Origin: Pinus tabuliformis
Lineage: Eukaryota > Streptophyta > Pinopsida > Pinales > Pinaceae
Assembly: GCA_031772625.1 (NCBI GenBank)
Contig: CM062816.1
Span: 1,673,857,078 to 1,673,921,077, forward strand
Direction: 5' to 3'
Length of the DNA stretch: 64,000 nucleotides
Position 1 is the stretch's first letter; each line of letters opens with the position of its first letter. This document shows, one piece after another, positions 33,604 through 44,319 of this stretch. The position numbers and the translations under genes were made by a program. The notes below the pieces were generated by a model, which was not told where the DNA came from, made no database searches, and was given only the letters and a program-made list of their open reading frames with translations.

Positions 33604-34780
33604 TGTAAGGACTTGCAAATCTGCCAATGTGCGACCGCGACTGGTTGTGTAAGGACCTGTAGTCCTTATATGAACGCTCTGGCTTGATGTGCGACGCGAG
33701 AGGAGCGAGCCTTGACTTAGCACGCGTTATAATGACGTGCAGGAGGAGGGCGAGCTATTTATAGGTATGGGAGCATGGAGAATCACCCACTGGCCAACCA
33801 ACAAATGAAGGCAAGCCGACCATGGTTGAGGATGTTTGGAGGGATGGTCGACTTGATGGTTAGAGGATTTTGCGATGATGTTTGGGGCGTGGGCAGGTCG
33901 GCTGGGTAGCTGCGACCTCTCCCAACGCTCATATACATTTGAGGAGCATTGGATCTCATTCCACCATCGAACAACCATCGCTCAAACATGTGAAGAGGCG
34001 CAGATCTAAGAGGTGGACGCAGCAAGATAAAGAGGCGCAGATTTTGGTGATGCACCCATTCTTGGGCAAGGCCGCACGAAGGTAGATCGCTTCTTGGTTT
34101 TGGGTGAAGGGCGCGGGTAGGTGCGCCCGCCGGTTGGAGAAAGGCGTGCACAGTGTGCATGGGCGCCCGGTTTGTGCGACGACTTGGCATGGGTTCTTGG
34201 GTTACTCGGGTGAGCGCCTGCCCGTCGTGCAAGTGTGTACGGTGTGACTTTTGGTGAAGTGTTGAGATTGTGAATGGAGGTGTATCTCGGTTAGAGGCGC
34301 CCGTGTGTGGTGACTTGTAGGTGTGCCCAAGTTGGGAAAACAACACAATCGTGCGACAAGGTGAACGAAGGGTTGGTGAGTCATGTGGTGACTGTGCGGA
34401 GGCGCCGACGAGCTGGGCAACCAAGTTTGCCGAAGTTGAAAATTGGCTAAGTGTAAATTTGGGGTTTCCCAAGATTTAACTTGTACTTTGTAAAAGTGAA
34501 AATTGTATAATATATTGATTCGGACAGACTCATATTGCAGGAAGTTGCCCCTTCCTTTATACTGTTGGGTATTTCTATTGTATAATGTTGTTATGTGAAT
34601 GTTATGGGCTTTCACTTGTATAAAGGAACGCATTAATAATACTTCGTAATGAAAATAAGACTAAGTATGGAATGTTAGGCGTAGTCTACAATCGTAAGTA
34701 TTGGTGAAAAAAAAACGATTGGTAGTGCCGCCCCTCAGTATAAGCGGTTGAAAGACTACCACAAGTGTAGGGGCATGACA
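33604..34780 (+). repeat. LARD 5' LTR
   Basis: 1177 bp, TGTAAGGAC..GGGCATGACA. It is much richer in GC and CpG than its neighbours. The TGTAAGGACCTG word recurs about 45 bases in, as a short internal repeat. Long minus-strand frames here are shadows of base composition. Confidence 0.93.
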
Positions 34781-37235
34781 GATGGTATCAGAGCTAGTGC
34801 CGGGGAGCTGGTGCTAGTGTTGAAGCGTTGAAGCTGATACACACCTGCATTTTGTGACAGGTGGTATCATAGCAGGTGAATTGAATCAAGGAATTGATTC
34901 TATGAAGACCGAAGACTTGGTAGGGAGTTCAAGTTTTGCAGGTGACAGGTGGAATATCAGGGTGATTTAGGTGAAAGGTGAAATAGGTTTAGCAGAGGAG
35001 AAGCTTTGTGCTTGGGCCAAGTTGAACGAAAAGGCATGGCAAGTTTGGAAGAATGCGAAGGGAAGCTCTTGCTTACCTTATACAAGTTGAAGCGGTTGAA
35101 AGAAGAGAACCCCCAGATTTGAAAGGAACTTGAAGTCTTGGAAAGGAATGTTAAAGACAAACTTCTTCAACTTGGTTGGACAATGGAGCAAGATGAAGTT
35201 GCCGATTGTGCTGACAAGGAAGAGGAAGTCATGATACTTGAGGATGTTGCAAATGTGAGAACGATGGAGGATGAACTTGAGATTGATCAAGTTGGATCAG
35301 AATCGTTTAGTTTGCATACATGGGTGGATGAGGATACTCACATGGAGGAGCCTCATGATGATGATGTAAGTACTATTGATACTTGTGTTTCACTTGAGCA
35401 TTTGGTAGATGGATCATATGTAGGGAAGGGCAAAATCAGTTTGCCGATGTAGGGGAACATCTTACCATGGATGACTATGATGAGACCTTGTATGGAGAAG
35501 CAAGGATTGTTGAAGGACTTGTTGGGGTTGTTTGTGACCTTATGATTGAAGGTACAAAGGCCCGTGACAAGGGTGGAACATGATGATCATTGCGGAGGAT
35601 TGGGTCATGCTTTAGCCACATGGAGGATTGGCTAAGTGCTCGGCATGACTCATGGACAAATTGGAGGGCACACTCTTGAGGTATGATGATACTTGGGTGG
35701 ACTTCTCATGGCCGAGACCAAGAGAGGAAGTCTTGGTGGAACCTTTAGTGGGGAAGCTATGATGGAAGGAACTCGTGAGGATGATGATATGGTTGGGTGA
35801 CTGAGTTCACTAGACTTGGATGAGGATGACCGATTGTTGTGATGGGTCTACATGGTTGGACTACATGGGCAACTTAGTCATGGACATCAGGTTGGAAACA
35901 TGGAGCATGACAATCTATGTAGGGACATTGTGCAGGAACACTTGTAGAGGTGTCACTTATGGGCATCAAATGAGGAGTGCCAAGGCAGGGATGTTGTGCT
36001 GGTGGATTTGCTGTTGTGACATGGAGACTTATTACTTATGAGTCAATGGAGAGGTTGTGCACTCTTGTACAACAAGGCCATGGACTTCGATGGACTTGTG
36101 AGCAGACTATGGAGCATTCCTACTATATGGAGACCTGAGGCATCATGCAGATACCTTTGGGCTGAGACTTGTATGCTTGCTGAGATGTTGGTTCGAGATG
36201 ACTCATGGAGCTCATGATGACATGAGGTTGTGACTTTTAGGGACTTCATATATGGTGGACTTGGAGGATCTGATGCATTGAGGAGCTGAGGTCAGAGACT
36301 TTGATGCAGGATGAGGTGCATAATGTCATGTACATGTATGGGAATGGCTTGAGAAAGTGACTTGATGTGGAAGATCGATATGAGACACTTTGGAGTGATG
36401 GAGTGAGAACGATGATGATGCCTTGGTGGCAATACTTGGGCATGGGTTGAGCCGAGACCCAACCACGTTTAACACATGGGAGCTGATTGATCTATGATCA
36501 TGGGTAGCACATGGATAGATGAGATAGGTGTATACGTGTTTCTATGGCAGACTTGAGGGATGGCACATTGCAGATATGATGGAATTTTCTTCATGGACCT
36601 GGATGTGGCACATCAAGAGTCAGATGAGATGATCTCTTCACTTTGAAGAGATGGATGTTTTGCAGATGGATGATGATGTGGGGGTAGATGTGACTGATTT
36701 CATGTGGCACATTTGTACCAGACATCATGGACAGCATGTTGTAGACAAGACGAGGACTACTTCATGGACTTGAGCATGGCTTACACTTGTATGGAGATGG
36801 ATTCTTGATCGAGTTGAGGATGTGACGGGATGTTTTGAGAAACGACTGATGGTGGCATGAGGATGTGCATTCTCATGGTTTGAGCGTGACAGTTGGACTG
36901 ATCACCCGACTAGTTCAAACATGGGGTCGTGAAGTGTACAGAGATGTGTTAGCATTTGTTGGAGTATCATGGCAGTAGATCGCATGAGTACAACACATGA
37001 TGAGGTTGACATGAGAGGTTGCAGGAAGCATGTAGCTTGATATGGAAGGGCCAGCGTTCCACGATGGCGAGAGCAGCATGTGGAGATTGCGACAAGATGG
37101 TCGATGGTCATGGATTGAGATGATTTCCAATGCATGACATACCAATGGGGTGTATACCTTGGTATGATGATCTTGGTGGATGGCTACTAGGATGGTATGT
37201 TGTCAAGGACGACAATGACTTCAGGTCGAGGAGGA
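34781..37235 (+). other. LARD interior, no protein domain
   Basis: It begins with the primer site TGGTATCAGAGC (34783-34794). A second primer-site-like word, TGGTATCATAGCAGGT, stands at 34862-34877. One 104-codon acidic frame (35138-35452) is seen, without a known domain. From about 35500 the sequence is full of ggatga/catgga-type words with no long frame. A purine tract gtcgaggagga precedes 37236. Confidence 0.75.
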
Positions 37236-38410
37236 TGTAAGGACCTACAATTCCGCCAATGTGCGACCGTGACCGGTTGTGTAAGGACCTGCAGTCTTTA
37301 TACAAACGCTCTGGCTTGAAGTGCGATGCGAGAGGAGCGATCCTTGACTTAGCACACGTTATAATGAAGTGTAGGAGGAGGGCGAGCTATTTATAGGCAT
37401 GGGAGCATGGAGAAGCACCCACGGGCCGACCAACAAACGAAGGCAAGCTGACCATGGTTGAGGACATTTGGAGGGATGGCCGACTTGATGTTTAGAGGCT
37501 TTTGCGATGATGTTTGGGGCATGGGCAGGTCGGCTGGGTAGCTGCGACCTCGCCCAACGCTCATATATATTAGAGGAGCATTGGAGCTCATTCCACCATC
37601 AAACAACCATCACTCAAACATGTGAAGAGGCGCAGATCTAAGAGGTGGACGCAACAAGATAAAGAGGCGCAGATTTTGGTGATGTGCCCATTCTTAGGCA
37701 AGGCCACACGAAGGTAGATCGCTTCTTGGTTTTGGGTGAAGGGCGCGGATAGGTGCGCCCGCTGGTTGGAGAAAGGCGTGCATGGTGTGCATGGGCAGCC
37801 AGTTTGTGCGACGACTTGGCACGGGTTCTTGGGTGACTCGGGTGAGTGCCCACCCATCATGCAAGTGTGCACGGTGTGACTTTGGTGAAGTGTTGAGATT
37901 GTGAACAGAGGTGTGTCTCAGTTAGAGGTGCGTGTGTGTGGCGACTTGGAGGCGCGCCCAAGTTGGGAAAAAATACACGATCGTGCGACGAGGTGAACGA
38001 AGGGTTGGTGAGTCATGCGGCGACCGTGCGGAGGCGCCGACGAGCTGGGCAATTGAGTTTGCTAAAGTTGAAATTTGGCTAACTGTAAATTTTGGGTTTC
38101 CCAAGATTTAACTTATACTTTGTAAAAGTGAAGATTGTATAATATATTGATTCAGGCAGACTCATATTGCAGGGAGTTGGCCCTCCCTTTATACTGTTGT
38201 GAATTTCTATTGTATAATGCTGTTATGTGAATGTTATGGGCTTTCACTTGTATAAAGGAACACATTAATAATACTTGGTAACAAAAATAAGACTAATTAT
38301 GGAATGTTAGGCGTAGTCTACAATCGTAAGTATTGGTGAAAAGAAAACGATTAGTAGTGTCGCACCTTGCTATAAGCTTGAAAGACTACCGAAAGTGTAG
38401 GGGCATGACA
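37236..38410 (+). repeat. LARD 3' LTR
   Basis: 1175 bp, partner of 33604-34780. It ends GGGCATGACA and is followed by the duplication CTCTT at 38411-38415. Confidence 0.93.
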
Positions 38411-39728
38411 CTCTTACTCGAGGGTGGTTTGACATTAAAAGCGCCATCTTCCAAAGGGAATTGTGAAAAGAAATGAAGGAGTACATTAAACTTCAAATAC
38501 TCTAATTGCCAACTATTCAAAAATTCTGGAAAAAGGAGAGATGAATCGATGTTTAATGATGTTGCGTAAATCTGATGCATGGAAGCGGATAAGAGAGAAG
38601 CAAGTGAAAATATGGAAGAAAGTGAATATAGTTCGCTTGTTTTGTGAGTTTCATTCTCAGAACATAAATCCCTTCATCTTTGTAAATGGCTTCAGATATT
38701 TCAAGAAACTCATTGGCAAAACATTAAGAGAAAAGGAAGCCAAAGAAGCTGCCTTGAGTGTGAGTAAAGAAATATTGAGGGTCGTCGACGTCATAATAAA
38801 CGGAGTGAGATCACGCAGAGAAAGTCCCAACGGAATTCTTGGGAATCTTAAAGAAAATTCAAAGGGACATGCGATTTCAAGCCCTCGATTCAAAGGAACA
38901 TGCGTTTATAGGAATAATGAACGCTATATGAAAATCCAGTCCTCGATTCTGCGAGTATTTTCTAGGGTATTTGTTGAGATTACTACGCAGGTTGTTAGAA
39001 ACCCTAGCCCAGCCGTGCTGCTGGGATATTCTTGTGCCCTAAAGATACTATGTCAAACGAATGCAGCGGATATCAGCAGCAAAGTCTTGAAACACGAGAT
39101 TGCTATTCTGACAACAACAATCTCTTTTATTTTTCAAAAGGATGTACCGAAGAGCACTCTGCAACGCTATAAACATTTGCATGTCTAGAGAAATTGAGCG
39201 ATCAAAAGAGATGAGTGGCCTTAAGGAGGGGCAAGTTGTTGAAGCTCAGGTGCAAGTGCAGCATAATTCTGAAGCCCTTGAAATGGGTGTTCGACTTCTT
39301 ACGGATATACTCATGGAAGAAATTCAATTAGCTAATTTCGTTCTCCGATGAGGTTTGGACATACTGAAGGAGCTGGTTCATATGTTTGAACGTTTGAATG
39401 AAACCCATAATAAAGACGAGGAGGAGATGGAATAAGAGAATTTTGGCGGCCACATATATGGAAATGATTGCAAAAGGGTTGATTGTGTTCATTACAGAAT
39501 CGTAAAAGATGGATGGGCAGAATCGCAAAAGATGGATTGGCCATCAGCAAAGCCATAAGCAAGAAACAAGTTATATCGTTGGAAGTCGAAGTTCTCCAGA
39601 AATTCATTAGTGGTCAGATCTGCAAAAAAATGATTCAGAAATGGTATTTCGTAATTTTTACCAACGACATCTTTCTCATTTTTGTGAACGTTGTATACTT
39701 GTGCAAACCATCTAAATATTGTTCTTAG
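38411..39728 (+). pseudogene. U-box-like gene copy, main part (unit A)
   Basis: Continues from 33603. 38411-38520 carries the second half of the U-box-like part (T-R-x-W-F-x-x-K-S), partly damaged. The frame 38541-39188 (215 codons) is rich in helix-forming K, E, L and R residues, with V-R-L-F-C-E-F-H, N-G-F-R-Y-F-K-K-L-I-G and P-S-P-A-V-L-L-G-Y. 39142-39351 adds a helical stretch (A-L-E-M-G-V-R-L-L-T-D-I-L-M-E-E-I). The frame 39483-39728 ends in the hydrophobic C-terminus. Frames shift between these parts and stops occur. It may be a plant U-box E3 ligase with helical repeats. The family beyond the U-box was not recognised. Confidence 0.55.
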
Positions 39729-39865
39729 ATGCCTCATTTTGTGAATTTTAAGTCTTTGTCTTAGAAATGTTAATTTTTTTTGTTGAGATGGTTTTTGTCG
39801 TGGGATTTCAACCTATCGTATCCATTAATTTTCCATTAATCACTATTAAAACATATCAAAGCCTT
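39729..39865. other. Start of unit B downstream spacer
   Basis: Matches 83-230 at the left edge of the window. Noncoding. Confidence 0.6.
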
Positions 39866-40075
39866 GTTAGCAGTTATACATTATTAAAAAAGGGGGTTCA
39901 AGATAATATTTAAAATATTTTTTCCAATATTTTTTCCAGAAAAATAATTGTTAGCAGTTATACATTATTAAAAAAAGGGGTTCAAGATAATATTTAAAAT
40001 ATTTTTTCCAGAAAAATAAGTTTGTTTAGGAGTTATAATGTATAACAAAAAGGAGTTTTAAGACAACATTTAAAT
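39866..40075. repeat. Three tandem copies of a 74-84 bp block
   Basis: Copies begin near 39866, 39950 and 40024. Each has a gtt(t)ag(c/g)agttata start, an A-run, a gggg or ggag word, ttcaagataatatttaaa or a close variant, and a ttttttccagaaaaataa end in the first two. Unit A (about 225-272) has a single block, so the expansion came after the unit duplication. Confidence 0.75.
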
Positions 40076-40082
40076 AAAAATG

Positions 40083-40275
40083 GTGTATTGTCTTAAATAT
40101 TGTTTTCAAGTCAGTGTCTCAAATCATTGTCTTATATATAAAATAAGAATTATTGTTTCTTAGAAGACAATTTCATTTTGCCGTTCTAGAGACAATATTT
40201 ATGTTTAAAGACATATTGTCTTTATAAAGACAATACCTCTTAAAGACAATGCAATATTGTTTTTGTCTTTTTATA
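40083..40275. repeat. Cluster of AAGACAAT / ATTGTCTT words, hairpin-forming
   Basis: About ten copies of the word or close variants in both orientations within 190 bases, for example at 40087 (attgtctt), near 40162 (aagacaat), near 40205-40240 (aaagacatattgtctttataaagacaat) and near 40250. The arms can pair. It could be a small inverted-repeat element, but clear terminal repeats and a target duplication are not seen. Confidence 0.5.
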
Positions 40276-40379
40276 GACTATAAAATAATGAATCTAGAAA
40301 AATATCTCACCATTGAAATAAATTAATATAAAATGTATTTAATTAAAAGTAAACTACACATCATTGATTAATTCATGTT

Positions 40380-40447
40380 ACGGCACAATGGAATTGTACC
40401 AATCTCCTGGTTACAAGACAAGTGCCTTTCCATTGAGCTAGCACCAT
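40380..40447 (-). tRNA. tRNA-Thr(UGU)-like relic or tRNA-derived SINE head
   Basis: Read on the minus strand, the 68 bases fold as a tRNA. The 7-bp acceptor stem pairs fully if G-U pairs are allowed (ATGGTGC with GTGCCGT). The A box is TAGCTCAATGG. A seven-base anticodon loop CTTGTAA has anticodon TGT and U before it, on a stem with one mismatch. The B box is GGTACAATTCC. The variable arm is short and the D stem imperfect, so it is probably not a working tRNA. The loop resembles bacterial or organellar tRNA-Thr. A SINE head is an alternative. Confidence 0.45.
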
Positions 40448-41628
40448 TTAAAGAATTATGTGAGTAGTTACCAGAGTCATTGAAATTGCATATATAGGCA
40501 GTTATTAAAAAAGAAAAAACTAGACGAGAAAGCATTTACCATCATAACCGTAAGCTAATTAAAAAATGCTTATTCATTTACATGAACATGTGAAAAAACA
40601 ACCACAACAAATGAACCAATGCTAACTTCCCTACACTCAACACAATAGATTCCATGGAATTGCAAATCTACAATAAAACCATAGGCAAACAAATACCCAT
40701 TCCCCAGAACAAGCCAAAGAACAACACTTCAACTTATCGATATCACATAGAACCTTAAATATCTACCGATTGTGCCAACAAGAAGAGAAATAAGTGAACT
40801 AATTCTATTCATACAATAATGTACTAGTATGCCAAAAATACCATCACCCTAGAGTTACGACACACACAAAACAAAAATTAATCTTCAACTACTCAAAGAT
40901 TGCCACAAAGTTGGATAGATTGATGACAATTAGTTTTCAAGATACTTCAAGAAGTAGGAAGAGGTTCATTTAATTTAAATCAAATTTGAAATATATTAGT
41001 TTCCATAACGAAATATTTTCTTGGAGACCCAATGCTATATTGGCACCGATTTGGTTAAAAGGTTTTCAAACATTCTCAAAACCATCAAGGAACATTTCCA
41101 AGTCCTATGTGTTTTTGGTAGGAAACATTTAAGCAACCATGGCTATATACTAATCTCCCACGTTCTTGGGGACATCTCTTTACAAATGGCTCGAGAAATG
41201 CAAGGGAACATCCCATGGGAGTGTGTACTGGTTCCAAGATAACATTAAAAAAAATGAGATAAACCTGCATGTTGGTATATGGGACTGCATGTTGGTATAT
41301 GGGTTTCCCTTTCTCCTATGTTGAGAATACTAATGCTGCAATTAGAGATTTGTTATAAATTTTTCACCTTCACTTTGGTTGAAACAATTTATGCCCTGAA
41401 AAATTGCAAGAAAACTGGTCAATACCCTTTATTTGCAATTACAGATTTCACAAAATAAGATATAAGCTAAAAAGTTGCATTTCTAAGGAAGTGAAGAACT
41501 GATTTTTTCATCATTTAGTGTGTCATAACCTAAACAAAATTTTAAAGTGTCCTTCTTTCTACAAATATGTTATGGACCCAACACTATTATGAGTCTTTTA
41601 TCCAGCTAAAATCTCAATTTGTAATCAA
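40448..41628. other. Unit B spacer, no gene seen
   Basis: AT-rich, with no partner in unit A. The word ctgcatgttggtatatggg occurs twice with a 20-bp period (41265-41303). A 73-codon frame at 41021-41242 matches nothing I know and is likely chance. Confidence 0.4.
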
Positions 41629-42009
41629 ATGGAAAAGAATCTCAAAATTTCAAGAATTAGAGATTGTTCAAAATACCCTTATTCATTTAACCTAGAAATC
41701 GTTTGTCAAAATTCATCACCAAGAAGAGGTTATGTTCAAAAAAAAATTAAGTACATAATCAATGGGTGCATAAGTACAGAACCACTGAATGGTTTCGATT
41801 CTGAACGTTTTTTGGTCCGTGTGGAGGACAACGACTTTGATGAATTTCTTTGTGCTAAACATGGAAACGGTTCCTCCATCCATCTTTTTTTGGTCCAAGT
41901 GGAAGACAACGAGTTTGATGAATTTCTTTGTGCTAAACATGGAAATGGTTCCTCCATCCATGTGATGATCACGATGAACCCAACCACCACCCATTCGAAG
42001 GCTCTCTAG
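41629..42009 (+). pseudogene. Small frame with duplicated 26-residue block
   Basis: 126 open codons. The second half holds two nearly identical blocks (E-D-N-D/E-F-D-E-F-L-C-A-K-H-G-N-G-S-S-I-H) from a 78-bp tandem duplication, 41811-41888 and 41889-41966. Unit A keeps one block at 273-380, with the same end (T-H-x-K-A-L, stop). It lies downstream of a U-box-like copy in both units. The conserved frame suggests former coding; I do not know the family. It could still be expressed, but nothing shows that. Confidence 0.4.
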
Positions 42010-42927
42010 GAGATTGCATATGGCCTTCTTTATCATTTGGTTCCTTTGTTACACTTTTATGATTAGAATGTTCAAAGGTTTTCCTTGATTGTATAAGCAA
42101 GATATCAATAACTCTATTTGTTTTAGATATGAATTGAAACTGATTCTGTACCTTACTGTTTCACTATAATTTCTTGTAACATTGGGTTTTGGAAATCAAG
42201 TATTTGGAAGCAATGTTTACTTAGTTTCCTTTGAAGAAATTGCAGAGTGGTGATAGAGGTTGGTTTGAATGCTTATTTGATTTGTTTTATGCATTCCAGG
42301 AATTAGATTAGTTAAAATATTGTTTGTCCATTGCCTTAGTTTCATACCTGCCAAATCTGAGAATTGAAATAATAAGAATTTCTATTATAAAAAATCATTC
42401 TAAAATCTAGTGCAAAGTGTGAGTGGCTATTATTCCACTTGGAAATATAAGTAAATCAAAAAATCATGATGGTCCATTTAGAACCTATGAATGTTGAAAT
42501 ACTTGAACTACGTTAGGCATGGCACTAGTACATTAAATAATATAAAATTCCCAATACACAAAGGATACTAAAAACCAAAAACTAAAGGATAAATTTGACT
42601 CAATGTACAAGTCCCAACTGGTGCAATGAGGTTACCAAGAGTCAAGCTGTGTGAGACCAATATGGAAAACTTAGTTCAATGTACACGAAATAGGGAAAAG
42701 TAGCCTCTGCCTATAATAAGTCAAACCATAATTTGTTAGTAAATGAATAAAAAAATCAATGAAAACATTAGTGACATTGTGCCATAAGAAAGAGTCTTGT
42801 TGTTTATATATGAAAAGAGAATATTGTTGAGGGATCCATCTTGACTGACTGCAAAAGGAAAAATTGCTAGATTAACCTTGGACAGATATAAAGAAATAAG
42901 AAAACGATTACTACCAATATCACTATG
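42010..42927. other. Unit B spacer aligned with unit A 9550-9830 and 10576-11100
   Basis: Noncoding. It differs from unit A by lacking about 740 bases that include the solo LTR at 10133-10400. No gene seen. Confidence 0.55.
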
Positions 42928-42935
42928 TTATAAAG
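42928..42935. repeat. 8-bp target duplication TTATAAAG (left)
   Basis: TTATAAAG at 42928-42935 repeats exactly at 44312-44319, around the hAT-type element. Unit A reads ctatgttatacatag at the matching site (about 11096-11110) without the insertion. Confidence 0.9.
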
Positions 42936-44311
42936 CTATGTTGCACGAGTTTCTGGAACTTGGGAACGTTGGGAACTTGGGTACGGGTGTTTGGAACGGC
43001 TAGAGGTTTCCCCAAATTTTCCAGGAAACGGCTAATTGGGAGCGGCAATATTAAATAATAAAAAAATAATATATATAATCAAAAAAGACCGCTGCCATAG
43101 CAAAAAGATATATATGTTGACATATGTTACCAAAAATAAGTGTTGACATATGTCTCCTATTTTATCAAAAAGATATAATATTTACCAATAGGGTGAACCT
43201 TTACTAAAATTACATTAATATAAGTTACAGAGGTAAGAAAAAGAATTTGCAGATATTTCTTTAAAAAATTTAGTGATCCATAACAAATTTAAAGGCACTT
43301 TTTTACTAGTGTAATGTAGATACCAATTTTAAGTTTGAAGCCATGTCTTATTATTTTCTTTTGAATTAATCATTGTGTTGTATCCATGAACATATTTGAG
43401 TAAAATGTCGGATCGTACATGTAAATGTTTAAGTCATGAGCTCTCCGCCTAAATTTTTAAACGCTGCATTCCCAAACAACTCGAATATATACAAAAACAA
43501 AAATAAAAATAAAATATGCTTGATTTGTTTTTTTAACCTGAACTTATGAAAACTAAACAAGTAGTTTATTGTTGAAGGGCAGCGCTCCAACTCTCAACAC
43601 ACTTAGCTCTCTCAACACACTCAGCTCTCCGCTCTCAACACACTTAGCTCTCCGCTCTCAATGCCAAACAACAACTAAAGCTCTCAGTGAAAAGAGGTGT
43701 AGCAACCAGCATTTATGGAAAAACTGAAGGGTTTTTTTGGCGCCAAAAACATTCCCACCCATTCATATCCACAGAAACTGGTGGAAAGACGAATAGTGCA
43801 TCGTCTATTAATAACAAGTGTGTATTTCCCTCTCTGATCATACAGTGTGTAACAGCAAGTGCGTCTTTCTCTGCCCAGGTCCTTTTCTTTGGGGTTTACA
43901 GTATTTTTGACTTACTTTGTTCGTAATTCACTATACAATTTCACAATTTCATGGGTGAATTCAATTACTAAATTCTGCAATTTCGTGAGTGAATTCAAAG
44001 TGAAAATTACTAAATTAGTGAATTCGTAGCCAATTTTCATATCACGCTGGCAGTTTCTTCCAAAACCATACTGGAATGTTTGGTTCGAAACTAGTTGTCA
44101 TAGCTAAAAGACCGCTGCCAATTCCAATTTCCACATGGGAACGCTGGAGCGTTGCAAATTTAAGTCTGACCCGTTCCGGAAACAGTCCAAAGTTTCTTTT
44201 ACCGTTCCCACAGAAAACGGAACGTTCCTGTGCAGCTCCAAAGTTCCAAGGAGCGTGGGAACCACCGGAACGGGTTTCCCAGCTCTCAGGAACGGTTCCC
44301 GTGTAACATAG
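42936..44311. mobile_element. Non-autonomous hAT-type DNA transposon
   Basis: 1376 bp. The ends are inverted: CTATGTTGCACGAG at the left, and at the right the complement of CTATGTTACACGGG, 12 of 14 positions alike. An exact 8-bp duplication flanks it, the size made by hAT transposases. The ends are rich in GGAAC/GTTCC words: four in the first 80 bases and about ten in the last 170. Such subterminal clusters are where hAT transposases bind; AAACGG, the Ac-type word, occurs near both ends. No transposase frame is present, so it was moved by another element. Unit A shows the unfilled site. Confidence 0.85.
43591..43661. repeat. Short minisatellite inside the hAT-type element
   Basis: Three to four imperfect copies of ctctcaacacac(t)tagctctccg, with 18-24 bp units. 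It is internal to the transposon and of no clear function. Confidence 0.75.
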
Positions 44312-44319
44312 TTATAAAG

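Larger units (their letters stand above)
33604..38410 (+). mobile_element. LARD-type noncoding LTR element inside the U-box-like copy
   Basis: 4.8 kb with LTRs of 1177 and 1175 bp (33604-34780; 37236-38410), TG..CA ends and a perfect 5-bp duplication. A primer site for initiator tRNA-Met is at 34783-34794, and a purine tract precedes the 3' LTR. The 2.45-kb interior shows no gag or pol domain, so the element must have relied on enzymes from another family. The LTRs are CpG-rich and differ at roughly one base in ten over the first 240 positions, mostly transitions; this is an old insertion. Structurally it still looks whole. Confidence 0.92.

Noticed and set aside
33783-34633. Long minus-strand reading frames in the LARD LTR (229 and 143 codons), echoed at 37391-38104
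   Set aside because: They lie in a GC-rich LTR, are repeated only because the LTR is, and show no domain or consistent frame between the two LTR copies.
35138-35452. 104-codon acidic frame in the LARD interior
   Set aside because: No gag-like or other recognisable motif, no similar frame elsewhere; too short to support a gene.
41021-41242. 73-codon frame in the unit B spacer
   Set aside because: No partner in unit A and no recognisable motif.
43687-43926. 79-codon frame inside the hAT-type element considered as a transposase remnant
   Set aside because: It shows none of the hAT transposase motifs such as the C-terminal dimerisation block.
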